Shown: positions 1 to 9,010 of the stretch, one piece after another | Layout of the letters: each line of letters starts with the position of its first letter | Position numbering within the stretch: position 1 is the first letter of the stretch | Source of the DNA: VSJD01 sp964617825 | GTDB taxonomy: Bacteria; Verrucomicrobiota; Kiritimatiellia; JAAZAB01 | Length of the DNA stretch: 64,000 nt | Direction of reading: 5' to 3' | NCBI GenBank assembly: GCA_964617825.1 | Contig: CAZTWL010000002.1 | Span: forward strand, 124,001 to 188,000 | The notes under the pieces: generated by a model | What the model was told of the DNA's origin: nothing | What the model saw: only the letters and a program-made list of their open reading frames with translations | Databases searched by the model: none | Position numbers and translations under genes: made by a program

Positions 1-783
1 ACCTGCGGGACAGGCGGCGACCGCGCCGGCACGTTCAACATTTCCACGACGGCCGCGTTCGTCGTCGCCGGCGCCGGCGTGCCGGTGGCCAAGCATGGCA
101 ACCGGGCTGTCACCAGCAAATGCGGCTCGGCCGACGTCCTGGCGGCGCTGGGAATCAATATCGAGGCGCCGCCGGAAACCGTGGAGGAATGCATCCGCGA
201 AATCGGAATCGGTTTCCTGTTCGCTCCCAATTTGCATCCGGCCATGAAATACGCCGTCCCTGTGCGCCGGGAATTGGGAATCCGCACCATTTTCAACATG
301 CTGGGGCCGCTGACCAATCCGGCCAACGCCCGCGGGCAGATCCTGGGCGTCTTCGCGCCGGAGTTGACCGAAAGTTTTGCCGCCGTGCTGCGCATCCTGA
401 ACAGCAAGCGCGCCATCGTTGCGCACGGACGTGACGGCCTGGATGAAATCACCGTCACCACAACGACGCGCATCACCGAACTGCGCGACGGCCATCTGCG
501 CACCTACGAACTTGACCCGCTTCCGCTCATCGGCGCCTATTCTTCGGCGGATTCCCTGCGGGGCGGTTCGCCGGAAGTCAACGCCGCCATCACGCGCCAA
601 GTGCTGGCCGGCGCACAAGGCCCCGCGCGCGATATCGTCCTGCTCAACGCGGCCGCCGGCATTGTCGCCGGCGGCAAAGCCGACGACCTGCCGCGCGGCT
701 TTGAACTGGCCCAAGCATCGATCGACAGCGGCCGGGCCGCGGCCAAGCTGCAGGCGCTGATCGAACATACGCAAAAAAAGTAA
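1..783 (+). CDS. trpD: Anthranilate phosphoribosyltransferase, 5' end outside window
   Basis: Transfers the phosphoribosyl group of PRPP to anthranilate, the second step of tryptophan synthesis. The frame is open from base 1, and the first visible residues are the PRPP-binding loop motif TCGTGGD, followed by FNISTTAAFV and the KHGNRAVTSKCGSAD block, all diagnostic of TrpD. The downstream FNMLGPLTNPA motif is also present. About 260 residues are visible of a usual ~340, so roughly the first 80 lie to the left of the window. The stop is followed by a 150-base gap to trpC, in the same direction, as expected in a trp operon. Confidence 0.95.
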   Translation, partial: TCGTGGDRAGTFNISTTAAFVVAGAGVPVAKHGNRAVTSKCGSADVLAALGINIEAPPETVEECIREIGIGFLFAPNLHPAMKYAVPVRRELGIRTIFNMLGPLTNPANARGQILGVFAPELTESFAAVLRILNSKRAIVAHGRDGLDEITVTTTTRITELRDGHLRTYELDPLPLIGAYSSADSLRGGSPEVNAAITRQVLAGAQGPARDIVLLNAAAGIVAGGKADDLPRGFELAQASIDSGRAAAKLQALIEHTQKK

Positions 784-933
784 ATGCAGGATTAAAACAA
801 ATGTTCGCAACAGATTACACGACGGGCGCGAAGCCATCGGATTCCAACTCGGAAACAGCCGGGATGCGCATGGATTTTCTCGACCAAATCAGCGTAGGCC
901 GCGATGCCTGCGGCAAATAATATTTGTCCGATT

Positions 934-1728
934 ATGAACTCGTTTCTTCAATCCATCATGGCCGAGCGCCGCGACGATGCCCGGCAGGCCGGCGCGCATT
1001 TGCCGATCGGGCAATTGGAACGAATCGTCGCGCGCTTGCCCAGGATCAGGAGCCTGAAGGCGCAGCTGGCGCGCGCGGAGGCGCCAAGCCGTCCGGCGTT
1101 CATTATCGCCGAAGTCAAAAAAGCAAGCCCATCGGCCGGCCTGTTGTCCGAAGCGTACGATCCGGCCGCAGCGGCCGCAATTTACGCACAGGCGGGAGCC
1201 GGCGGCATTTCGGTCCTGACAGAGCCCCGGCATTTTCTCGGCCGGGACGAGGACCTTATCCAAGTCCGCCAGGCGACCAACCTGCCGGTGTTGCGCAAAG
1301 ATTTTATTTCCGATCCTTACCAGGTCTTCGAGACACGGGCGCTGGGCGCCGATGTCATCCTGCTGATTGCGGCCGGTTTGGAAGACCATTTGTTGAAAGA
1401 GCTTTATGCCATTGCACGGACAATCGGGCTGGATATGATTGTCGAGGTGCATACGCGGGACGAGATGGAGCGCGCCCTCCCGCTCGACCAAGCCATCATC
1501 GGAGTCAACAGCCGCGATTTAAATACGCTGAAGACCGATCTGGCCTTCGCCCGGAAACTGGCGCCGCTGATTCCGCCGGGCCGCGCAGTGATTGCCGAAA
1601 GCGGCATTAAAAGCCGCCAGGACATCGAAGACCTGCAAACTCATGGATATTGCGGATTTTTAATCGGCGAAACTCTGATGAAGTCGGCCAACGTTACCGC
1701 CACGTTGCGCGAGTTAAGCGGAGCTTAG
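934..1728 (+). CDS. trpC: Indole-3-glycerol phosphate synthase
   Basis: Closes the ring of carboxyphenylamino-deoxyribulose phosphate to indole-3-glycerol phosphate. It is a complete (beta/alpha)8 barrel of 264 residues. Seen are FIIAEVKKASPS (catalytic Lys and Glu strand), VLRKDFI, VEVHT, IGVNSRDL and the phosphate-binding ends AESGI and GFLIGETLM. I prefer the ATG at 934 because MNSFLQSIMAERR matches the family N-terminus; an ATG at 904 would add ten residues unlike the family. Neither start has a strong ribosome binding site. Only eight bases separate it from trpF. Confidence 0.95.
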   Translation: MNSFLQSIMAERRDDARQAGAHLPIGQLERIVARLPRIRSLKAQLARAEAPSRPAFIIAEVKKASPSAGLLSEAYDPAAAAAIYAQAGAGGISVLTEPRHFLGRDEDLIQVRQATNLPVLRKDFISDPYQVFETRALGADVILLIAAGLEDHLLKELYAIARTIGLDMIVEVHTRDEMERALPLDQAIIGVNSRDLNTLKTDLAFARKLAPLIPPGRAVIAESGIKSRQDIEDLQTHGYCGFLIGETLMKSANVTATLRELSGA

Positions 1729-1736
1729 GATTCATT

Positions 1737-2411
1737 ATGCGCCGAACAACCGAAATCAAAATCTGCGGCTTGACCAATCTGCCTGACGCCCGCATGGCGC
1801 TGGATGCGGGCGCGGATTATCTTGGGTTTGTGCTGTACGAAAGATCGCCCCGCCACATCGCGCTCGGCGCCCTGCGGCGCCTGTTGGAGCGCCTCCCGTC
1901 CGGCGCGCGGGCCATTGCCGTTTTTGTGAATGCGCGCCGCGATCTCGTGGAATCGCTGGCGCGCGATTGCCGCCTGCACGCCGTTCAGCTCCATGGCGAT
2001 GAATGCCCGGAAGATTGGAGCGGCCTGCCGGTTCCGGTCTGGCGCGCCGTGCGACTTCCGCACGGCCGTCCGGTCCCCGCACCGGACCGGTGGCCGGCGG
2101 CACGTTACGTGCTCGACGCCGCCGCCCCAGGACGCTACGGAGGCACCGGCCGGACGGCCGACTGGGCTCTGGCGGCCAAACTGGCCACCCGTACGCCGCT
2201 CATGCTGGCGGGAGGCTTGACCCCCGAAAATGTCGCCGAAGCGATCCGGATCGTCGCCCCATTGGGCGTGGATACGGCCAGCGGCGTGGAAAAGACGCCA
2301 GGGAAAAAAGATTTTCGCAAAGTGGCCGCTTTCATCGAGGCCGCGAAGGAAACGCAGCCAGACCGGAAATTGGATAGAAAGGCAGGAGTTCATCATGAAA
2401 CACGAACCTGA
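1737..2411 (+). CDS. trpF: Phosphoribosylanthranilate isomerase
   Basis: Amadori isomerase of tryptophan synthesis. The 224-residue product starts with the family signature IKICGLTN, which carries the catalytic Cys. It continues with ADYLGFVLYERSPRHI, AVQLHGDE, the LDA strand, LAGGLTPENV and GVDTASGVE. The ATG at 1737 is chosen because the signature must lie near the N-terminus, although the frame is open further upstream. The C-terminal extension runs past the trpB start, so the two genes overlap by 17 bases and are probably translationally coupled. It is separate from trpC, not fused as in enterobacteria. Confidence 0.94.
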   Translation: MRRTTEIKICGLTNLPDARMALDAGADYLGFVLYERSPRHIALGALRRLLERLPSGARAIAVFVNARRDLVESLARDCRLHAVQLHGDECPEDWSGLPVPVWRAVRLPHGRPVPAPDRWPAARYVLDAAAPGRYGGTGRTADWALAAKLATRTPLMLAGGLTPENVAEAIRIVAPLGVDTASGVEKTPGKKDFRKVAAFIEAAKETQPDRKLDRKAGVHHETRT

Positions 2412-3594
2412 TAAGCTGGGTCATTTCGGGCCCTATGGCGGGCGCTATGTGGCCGAAACGCTGATGCCGGCCCTCATCGAACTTGAGCGAGCCTATCGAA
2501 AGGCAATGAAGGATCCGGCTTTTACCAAATTGTTGCATGCCATCCTCCAGGATTACGTTGGACGGCCTTCGCCGCTTTATCTGGCCGAGCGCCTGACGGA
2601 AGCCTACGGCGGCGCGCGCCTGTATCTCAAGCGCGAGGATCTGAACCATACCGGTGCCCATAAGATCAACAATACGATCGGACAGGCATTGCTGGCACGC
2701 CGCATGGGCAAGACGCGCCTCATGGCCGAAACGGGCGCTGGCCAGCATGGCGTGGCCACCGCGACGGCAGCGGCCCTGTTCGGAATGGAATGCGAAGTTT
2801 TCATGGGCACGGAAGACATCCGGCGCCAGGCGCCCAACGTGCAGCGCATGCAGTTCCTCGGCGCCAAGATTCATCCCGTGCACAGCGGCACGGCGACTCT
2901 CAAAGACGCCATGAGCGAAGCCATGCGCGCCTGGGTCGCAAATGTGGACGACACCTTTTACGTGATCGGCACTGTGGCCGGACCGCACCCTTACCCCAGC
3001 ATGGTCCGGACTTTTCAAAGCGTGATCGGCAAGGAAGCCCGCGCCCAAATACTCAAAAAAACCGGACGCCTGCCGGACATGGTCATCGCCTGCGTCGGCG
3101 GCGGCAGCAATGCGGCCGGCATTTTTTCGGCCTTCCTGGATGACGCCAAGGTTCGACTGGTCGGCGTCGAGGCCGCGGGCTTCGGCATCCGCACCGGAAA
3201 GCACGCCGCCAGCATCGGGGCGGGAAGCATCGGCATTCTGCATGGCGCCAAAAGCTATCTGCTCCAAGATGACGATGGCCAGGTGCAAAACGCGCACTCG
3301 GTCAGCGCGGGACTGGATTATCCCGGCGTCGGACCGCAACACGCCCTCTGGGCCGACTCCGCAAGGGTCGAATATTGTTCCATAACCGACACCGAAGCGC
3401 TGCAAGCGTTCGACGACCTGACCCGCCTGGAAGGGATTCTGCCGGCGCTGGAATCGAGCCATGCCCTGGCGGAAGCCAAAAAAAGGGCGCGCAAACTGGG
3501 GTCACGCGCCACGATTGTAATCAACCTGTCCGGCCGCGGCGACAAGGACCTGGACAACATTGTGTCGTACAAACGAAAGAGACGTGGAAAATAG
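2395..3594 (+). CDS. trpB: Tryptophan synthase beta chain
   Basis: PLP enzyme that condenses indole with serine. The 399-residue product has the TrpB start GHFGPYGGRYVAETL, the PLP lysine in HTGAHKINN, ETGAGQHGVATAT, and the phosphate-binding GGGSNA loop. It also has GLDYPGVGP and the C-terminal EGILPALESSHA and NLSGRGDKD blocks. This is the standard TrpB1 form that works with TrpA. The true start is the ATG at 2395 inside the end of trpF, preceded by AGGCAGGAG. A 123-base gap precedes trpA. Confidence 0.97.
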   Translation: MKHEPDKLGHFGPYGGRYVAETLMPALIELERAYRKAMKDPAFTKLLHAILQDYVGRPSPLYLAERLTEAYGGARLYLKREDLNHTGAHKINNTIGQALLARRMGKTRLMAETGAGQHGVATATAAALFGMECEVFMGTEDIRRQAPNVQRMQFLGAKIHPVHSGTATLKDAMSEAMRAWVANVDDTFYVIGTVAGPHPYPSMVRTFQSVIGKEARAQILKKTGRLPDMVIACVGGGSNAAGIFSAFLDDAKVRLVGVEAAGFGIRTGKHAASIGAGSIGILHGAKSYLLQDDDGQVQNAHSVSAGLDYPGVGPQHALWADSARVEYCSITDTEALQAFDDLTRLEGILPALESSHALAEAKKRARKLGSRATIVINLSGRGDKDLDNIVSYKRKRRGK

Positions 3595-3717
3595 CATGCA
3601 TGCGCACCGCGGCGATCGGGCGCTTATTCGGGTTTTAAAGCCAAGGCCAAACGAAGCTCAATCTTCTCCGCTTTTTTGGACAACGCAACGCTAAATCAAT
3701 AAATACGAGCATTAACC

Positions 3718-4494
3718 ATGAACCGAATCACCCAAACATTCGAGACCTTGCGGAAGCAAGGCCGCAAGGCGCTAATCGGCTACCTGACGGCCGGCGACCC
3801 CGATCTGCAAACATCGGAACGGAACATCCGCATGGCATTGGCCAACGGCCTGGACATTCTGGAACTCGGCGTTCCGTTCTCCGATCCGACGGCCGACGGG
3901 CCCGCCATTCAGGCCGCAGGCCGGCGCGCCCTTGCATCCGGCACGAACCTGAAGCAGATTCTGGCCATGGCCGCGCGCTTGCGGCGTTCATTTAAGACGC
4001 CCATGATCCTGTTCAGTTATGCCAACCCGCTGTTCCGGTATGGATATGCCAAACTGTGCCGTGACGCGAAACGCGCGGGAATCGACGGCATCCTGGCGGT
4101 GGATTTGCCGTTCGAAGAATCGGCCGAACTGAGCGGGCCGATGAAACACCATGGATTATTGTTTATTCAGCTCATTGCGCCAACCACCTCGAGGGAACGG
4201 GTGCGGCGCCTGCTGGCGGAAGCGGATGGATTTGTCTATTATATCCTGGTCAAAGGCGTAACCGGGGCGCGCAAGCAGCTCGGGATCAGCATAAAAAACA
4301 ACATCGACCGGCTGCGGACCTGCACGGATTTGCCCATCGCCGCCGGATTCGGCATCAGCGACGCCGCCCAGGCGCGCGCCGCGGCGCGGCATGCCGACGC
4401 CGTCGTAGTCGGCAGCGCACTGGTCGAAGCCGCCCGCAAAAACCGGCTGTCTGCGCTGGTCCGCCAATTGGCCGCCGCCGTGCATGGGGCATAG
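3718..4494 (+). CDS. trpA: Tryptophan synthase alpha chain
   Basis: Cleaves indole-3-glycerol phosphate and channels indole to TrpB. The 258-residue product has the catalytic Glu in LELGVPFSDP and the catalytic Asp in TADGPAIQ, both in family positions. The loop 6 region VKGVTGAR and the phosphate site AAGFGIS are also present. It is the last gene of the visible trp operon. A seven-base inverted repeat (4491-4497 and 4503-4509) straddles the stop codon but has no T-run. The next gene faces it. Confidence 0.96.
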   Translation: MNRITQTFETLRKQGRKALIGYLTAGDPDLQTSERNIRMALANGLDILELGVPFSDPTADGPAIQAAGRRALASGTNLKQILAMAARLRRSFKTPMILFSYANPLFRYGYAKLCRDAKRAGIDGILAVDLPFEESAELSGPMKHHGLLFIQLIAPTTSRERVRRLLAEADGFVYYILVKGVTGARKQLGISIKNNIDRLRTCTDLPIAAGFGISDAAQARAAARHADAVVVGSALVEAARKNRLSALVRQLAAAVHGA

Positions 4495-4509
4495 GCCGGC
4501 ACGGCCTAT
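4491..4509. repeat. Inverted repeat at the trpA stop codon
   Basis: ATAGGCC and GGCCTAT can pair around a five-base loop exactly at the trpA stop. No T-run follows on either strand, so a classical intrinsic terminator is doubtful. It lies between two convergent genes. Confidence 0.4.
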
Positions 4510-4551
4510 ATTTACGGCATTAACCCGGCCTTCGTGCGCGCCTGGTCACAG
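4501..4551 (+). pseudogene. Fragment of rlmB 5' end
   Basis: Read from 4501, the codons give TAYIYGINPAF then VRA, against TEYIYGINPAFEVVRA at the start of the intact rlmB at 9337. Several differing codons are synonymous (att/atc, aac/aat), and two codons are missing. No start codon or longer open frame follows. It lies between trpA and the convergent thiolase stop (4546). This looks like an old duplicated or orphaned start of rlmB. Confidence 0.6.
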
Positions 4552-5802
4552 GCGGCGAAGCACCGTCACGCAGTTGGTAACTCCCGCCCCGCCGATGTTG
4601 AGCGTGACGCCGATTTCCGGCTGGCCTTGGCCATACGCCAACCCGATCGGGTCGCCGGCCAACTGCTTATAGATCAGCGCATGCATGGAAACCCCCGTTG
4701 CGCCAACCGGATGGCCTTTGGCTTTAAGCCCGCCGGAAAGGTTGACGGCACAGACATCTTCGGCCGTAAATCGGCCTGCCAGGTAATCGTATCCAGCCCC
4801 TCCATCCGGCGATAACCCCAATGCTTCCACGCACAGCAATTGACTGATCGTAAAGCAGTCGTGCACTTCGGCAACCTGCACGTCATGGGCCGCAATGCCG
4901 GCTTCCCGGAAAGCCGTGCTGACGGCATGCTTTGCCGCCGTCAGTTCATACATGTTGGCGTGCGCTCCGATCGGCAGGCGATCGGCCGCGTGACCGATCC
5001 CGGCAATTTCGACCGTTTTGCGCTTCTCCGCCTGCGCCAGCGCCGTTGGGGACAACACAACCGCCGCCGCCCCGTCCGAAATAAGGGAACAATCGTGAAG
5101 ACGCAGGGGCGCGGAAATAAACGGGTTTTTTTCGGCCGGCAACTGCAAGATCGCATCGGCGCTAAATAATTTATATTTGTCCGACGGGCCGCCGGCGCCA
5201 AAATGCGCCAGCGGATTTTGCACGCCGTTCTTGTAGGCCAAGGCCGCGACGGTCGCCAGCATCCTGCGCAGCACGTCGTCGGCAATGCCATAGCGCGCCT
5301 GATAGGCCTTGGCATATTCGGCGAACAAATCCGGAAAAGACATTCCCTGCGCGCCTTCGGTCGGCCAATGCGAGCAGCAGGCCAGCGCGTGCGTTACGCC
5401 CGCCGTGTTCAGCAAAGACATTTTTTCCACGCCGATCACCAGCACCCGTTTGAACCGGCCCGATTCAATCCCGTATACCGCATTATAGAGCGCAACGGAA
5501 GATGAGGCGCACGCCGCTTCGGTCCGGGTTATCGGCTTGAAACGGAAATTTTCCGGATCAATCTCGACCGCCGCCGGGGCCAAATGCTCCTGGTTCACGA
5601 AGACCCCCGGCGCACACGCGCCGACCCATATGGCGTCAATATCCTTCGGCAGCAAACCGGCATCCAGGATGGCGCCGCGTCCCGCTTCAACGATCAGATC
5701 GTAGATGGACGCCAAGTCCGTCGTTTCGCCGGTTTCCTTGTTCTTCTTTACAAACGCCCCGAACTTGGTGTTGTACGCTCCGATCAGGCTGACTTTGCTC
5801 AT
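4546..5802 (-). CDS. Thiolase-family protein (acetyl-CoA acetyltransferase / lipid-transfer type)
   Basis: Thiolase superfamily member of 418 residues, likely acting on acyl-CoA or 3-ketoacyl-CoA. It has the active-site Cys region RTEAACASSSVALYNAV, VLVIGVEKMS, the His region EVHDCFTISQL, and the C-terminal NLSGGLKAKGHPVGATG and NIGGAGVTNC with the second Cys. This layout matches SCP-x/acetyl-CoA acetyltransferase-like proteins rather than classical FadA. The ATG at 5802 follows GGAAGAA; an upstream in-frame ATG would add 34 unlikely residues inside the neighbouring gene. It follows the CoA-transferase in the same direction. The exact substrate is not readable. Confidence 0.88.
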   Translation of the reverse strand: MSKVSLIGAYNTKFGAFVKKNKETGETTDLASIYDLIVEAGRGAILDAGLLPKDIDAIWVGACAPGVFVNQEHLAPAAVEIDPENFRFKPITRTEAACASSSVALYNAVYGIESGRFKRVLVIGVEKMSLLNTAGVTHALACCSHWPTEGAQGMSFPDLFAEYAKAYQARYGIADDVLRRMLATVAALAYKNGVQNPLAHFGAGGPSDKYKLFSADAILQLPAEKNPFISAPLRLHDCSLISDGAAAVVLSPTALAQAEKRKTVEIAGIGHAADRLPIGAHANMYELTAAKHAVSTAFREAGIAAHDVQVAEVHDCFTISQLLCVEALGLSPDGGAGYDYLAGRFTAEDVCAVNLSGGLKAKGHPVGATGVSMHALIYKQLAGDPIGLAYGQGQPEIGVTLNIGGAGVTNCVTVLRRL

Positions 5803-5860
5803 AAGATTCTTCCGGTGATTGTTTGGCCGCACGCCGGCTGTTGCCGGCTGGCGGCAACCG

Positions 5861-7849
5861 TTAGCTGCGCTCCAAGGCCTTTCGCGCCGCGGCCTGGGTT
5901 TCAAAAATATGCGGGGCTACGGCGCTTTTTCTCAAGGCCCCGCCCAGTTTCATGCGTAGGAATGCGCTCGTGGTATAGCGGGTCACATTCTGGTAATATT
6001 TCGAGACCAGTTGCTGCACGATTGCGGCATATTCCTCGACCAGCTCGGGGGCAATCGAAAAATTATCGTAATTGACAATGGTCAGAACCTTTTTCTCCAG
6101 CGGCGCGCAGATTTTTTCAACCGCCGCCTTGATCCGCTGAATCTGGGCCACGTCGCGTATCGCCAGGCCTTCAAAATTGACGAAGAGAATATTTTCTTCT
6201 GCCTGGTACAGGAAACGCTGCTCCATCGGCATGGCGAACAAATCATGGCGCAGGTTCATTGCCCCTTCGGCGAAAATCCGGGCATCCATCAGCCGCGGCG
6301 CACATTTCAGCACAGGCTTGAATTCCATCCGGGAAAATATGTGCTTCTCCAAATCCATGCCGGGGGCGATTTCGATCAGCTCCATCCCGTCGGCTGTCAA
6401 TTTAAGGACGCAGCGTTCCGTTATATAATACACCGGCTTCCCGCCTTGCAGGGCAATCTGGCCGCTAAAGGTCACATGTTCGACCTGCTGCAAAAATTTG
6501 TTGGCCTTGCCCTCCTGATCGATGAACAGCCGGCCGTCGCGGACGGATACCGCCAGCCCTCCGGCCGTAAAAGTGCCCACAAAAACAACGACTTTCGCGT
6601 TCTGGCTGATATTGATGAAACCACCGCACCCCGCAAGGCGCGTTCCAAATTTGCTCACGTTCAGATTGCCGTGCTGATCGGCCTGCGCCAGGCCCAGCAC
6701 GCAAATGTCAAGGCCGCCCCCGTCATAGAAATCGAACTGGCTCGGCTGATCGACAGAGGCTTCCGTGTTGATGGCGGCCCCGAAGCTCAGGCCGCCGGCG
6801 GGAATGCCGCCAACAACGCCCGCCTCCGTAGTCATGGTAAAATAATCGAGCACCTGCTCTTCGGCCGCAACGTTGGCCACGCCTTCCGGCATGCCGATGC
6901 CGAGATTGACAATTGCGTTCGGCGTTAGCGCAAACAAAGCCCGGCGGGCAATGATTTTCCTTTCGTCCAGGGCCATGGGCAGGATGGTCGTCAGCGGGGC
7001 GCGAATTTCGCCGCTGTACGCCGGGTTGTATCTTTCCGCAAAGGTTTGCCAGTGATTTTCCGGATCCTTGACCGGCACGACGCAATCGACCATGATCCCC
7101 GGAACCCTGACATGCCTGGGATGCAACGAGCCGCGGGCGGCAATCCGCTCAACCTGCGCAATCACGAAACCGCCGGAATTTTTCGCGGCGGTGGCAATGG
7201 CCAGGGCTTCAAGGTTCAGCGCCTCTTTTTCCATCGTAATATTGCCGTCCACGTCGGCGGTCGTGCCCCGGATAATGGCGATGGTGATCGGGAAGGTTTT
7301 ATAGGCCAGGTACTCCCGGCCGTCAAAATTGATCAGCTCAACCAGGTCTTCCGCGGCGCGCGAATTTATCCGGCCGCCGCCATGGCGCGGATCAACATAA
7401 GTGCCCAGCCCCACGTGCGTGACCGTTCGCGGCTTGTGCGCGGCGATGTCCCGGTACATGTGGGTAATCACGCCTTGCGGGAAATTATAAGCTTCAATTT
7501 TATCTTCGAGGGCCAGCTTCTGCATTTTCGGCACAAGCCCCCAGTGGCCGCCGATAACCCGTTTGATCAGCCCCTCATGCGCCAGGCGATTCAGCCCGCG
7601 ATCTTTGCCATCGCCCTGGCCGGCCGCATAAATCAGCGTCAAATCCCTGGGCTGCCCCGTTTTCAAAAAAATATTTTCAAGGGTGATCGCAATTTCCTCG
7701 GCAAAACCGATGCCGACAAAACCGCCGGTCGCCACGGTATCGCCGGTTTTGATCAGCTGCACGGCCTGTTCAGCGGTCACGATTTTACCGCGCTTCATAT
7801 GCGCTGACAGATCCGATAAAATCGGATGGATAATTTCCTGCTTGCCCAT
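5861..7849 (-). CDS. Acyl-CoA:carboxylate CoA-transferase with C-terminal extension
   Basis: Moves CoA between acyl groups and acetate or a 3-ketoacid. Family I CoA-transferase halves are joined in one chain. The alpha-like half has TVATGGFVGIGFAEEI and the beta-like half has IVNLGIGMPEGVANV. The catalytic Glu lies in TTEAGVVGGIP, as in propionate CoA-transferase/YdiF. At 662 residues it is about 130 longer than that group. The extra C-terminal part (from about residue 545) may be a STAS-like or regulatory domain. The ATG at 7849 has GGAGG seven bases before it. It lies between SDR and thiolase genes, which suggests a fatty-acyl or ketoacid pathway. Confidence 0.88.
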   Translation of the reverse strand: MGKQEIIHPILSDLSAHMKRGKIVTAEQAVQLIKTGDTVATGGFVGIGFAEEIAITLENIFLKTGQPRDLTLIYAAGQGDGKDRGLNRLAHEGLIKRVIGGHWGLVPKMQKLALEDKIEAYNFPQGVITHMYRDIAAHKPRTVTHVGLGTYVDPRHGGGRINSRAAEDLVELINFDGREYLAYKTFPITIAIIRGTTADVDGNITMEKEALNLEALAIATAAKNSGGFVIAQVERIAARGSLHPRHVRVPGIMVDCVVPVKDPENHWQTFAERYNPAYSGEIRAPLTTILPMALDERKIIARRALFALTPNAIVNLGIGMPEGVANVAAEEQVLDYFTMTTEAGVVGGIPAGGLSFGAAINTEASVDQPSQFDFYDGGGLDICVLGLAQADQHGNLNVSKFGTRLAGCGGFINISQNAKVVVFVGTFTAGGLAVSVRDGRLFIDQEGKANKFLQQVEHVTFSGQIALQGGKPVYYITERCVLKLTADGMELIEIAPGMDLEKHIFSRMEFKPVLKCAPRLMDARIFAEGAMNLRHDLFAMPMEQRFLYQAEENILFVNFEGLAIRDVAQIQRIKAAVEKICAPLEKKVLTIVNYDNFSIAPELVEEYAAIVQQLVSKYYQNVTRYTTSAFLRMKLGGALRKSAVAPHIFETQAAARKALERS

Positions 7850-7976
7850 TTGCGCCTCCGGTCCTGCCGGCCCGCCGGCTTATCCCCTGGATCCAAGCCG
7901 CAAGCCGCCGTGAATAAAACAAACATCGCCCGCTAACGCCTCGTTGCAATATAATTCGCCGGCCGGCGAAGCGACT

Positions 7977-8117
7977 TCATCCGCCAAGGGCGGTTTGGGC
8001 CTTGAGCAACGCCTCTTCCGCAATATCCGCAAGCACAACCCGGCCGCCAGGCCCCATCCCGTGCCGGGCAAGCGCCATGCCGGTGCCGCCGCTGCCCCCG
8101 CCTGTTAAAATTTGTGA
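7977..8117 (-). pseudogene. Remnant of a short-chain dehydrogenase N-terminus
   Basis: The minus strand reads ILTGGGSGGTGMALAR, then RVVLADIAEEAL and a stop. This is the Rossmann nucleotide-binding start of an SDR (TGGGSG with an acidic residue after beta-2). A stop codon lies immediately upstream, no start is available, and the frame ends after about 45 residues. It sits downstream of an intact SDR gene on the same strand and may be a decayed paralogue. Confidence 0.55.
7980..7993. repeat. Short hairpin repeat, copy 1
   Basis: TCCGCC-AAG-GGCGG forms a small hairpin. The same 14 bases recur at 9290 in front of rlmB. Confidence 0.4.
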
Positions 8118-8257
8118 TTATGCGCATTTCGATGCACTTAAGCTGATTCCGCCGGATCTTGCGCCGCCGGCATATCCGCCGCAGGCTGGGGCCTGCCCAT
8201 CCCGAATCGAATTGACCGCCGCGGCGGACAAGCAAAGCTTTTTGCACCCAGGGCGCA

Positions 8258-9010
8258 TCACACCCACCAGCCTCCGCTGACATGAATCGTCTGGCCGGTA
8301 ACATAAGAGGCTAGATCGCTGCAGAGAAACAGGATCACCTTGCCGATCTCTTCCGGCTCGCCAAAACGGCCCAGGGGAATGGATTTGAGCATTTCGGCGC
8401 GAACCGCTTCCGAAATTGATTTCCCCATTTCGGTCAGCACCACGCCCGGCGCCACCGCATTGACCGTAATATTTCTTTTGGCCAATTCTCTGCTGAGCAC
8501 CTTGGTCAGGCTCACAACGCCCCCCTTGGCGGCGGCATAATTGCACTGCCCGAAAAAACCCTGGAAGGCTGAGATTGAAGCCAGGTTCACAATCCGCCCG
8601 CCGTCGGCCAGTTTCTCCGCCGCCAGCTTGCAGACATTAAATACGCCCGTCAAATTAGTGGCAATCACCGCGCTCCATTCCTCGCCGGTCATTTTTTTTA
8701 TGCTCCGGTCTCGGAGAATGCCCGCGTTGTTGACCACAATATCGATTTTGCCGAAATGCTCGATGGCCCGGATGAACATGGCCGCCACCGCGGCGGGATC
8801 GCGCACGTCGGCGTCCAGCAATAGCGCTTGATTGCCGATGGCATCCGCCGTGGCTTTGGCCCGCTCAAGGTTCAGGCCCTGCGGATCATTAAAGTAGTTA
8901 ACGACCACATTGGCGCCGGCCCGGGCAAGCAATGCAGCGGCGCTCGCCCCGAGCCCCTGGCCGGAACCGGTGATAAGCGCTGTTTTACCGGAGAGATCGA
9001 TTGGAATCAT
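8258..9010 (-). CDS. Short-chain dehydrogenase/reductase, FabG-like
   Basis: NAD(P)H-dependent oxidoreductase of 250 residues, likely a 3-oxoacyl reductase or 3-hydroxyacyl-CoA dehydrogenase. The nucleotide-binding TGSGQGLG motif, NNAG, catalytic Ser in NLASISAF, YAAAKGG (catalytic Tyr and Lys), and the C-terminal ASYVTGQTIHVSGGW block are all in place. The ATG at 9010 follows AGAAAGG. The gene heads a minus-strand series with the CoA-transferase and thiolase. That trio fits acyl-CoA or ketoacid turnover, though 408 bases with an SDR remnant separate it from the next gene. Confidence 0.9.
   Translation of the reverse strand: MIPIDLSGKTALITGSGQGLGASAAALLARAGANVVVNYFNDPQGLNLERAKATADAIGNQALLLDADVRDPAAVAAMFIRAIEHFGKIDIVVNNAGILRDRSIKKMTGEEWSAVIATNLTGVFNVCKLAAEKLADGGRIVNLASISAFQGFFGQCNYAAAKGGVVSLTKVLSRELAKRNITVNAVAPGVVLTEMGKSISEAVRAEMLKSIPLGRFGEPEEIGKVILFLCSDLASYVTGQTIHVSGGWWV

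Noticed and set aside
864..921. Small open frame in front of trpC as a tryptophan leader peptide
   Set aside because: It starts MRMDFLDQISVGRD and contains no Trp codon, so it cannot work as a classical attenuation leader. No attenuator hairpin is seen either.
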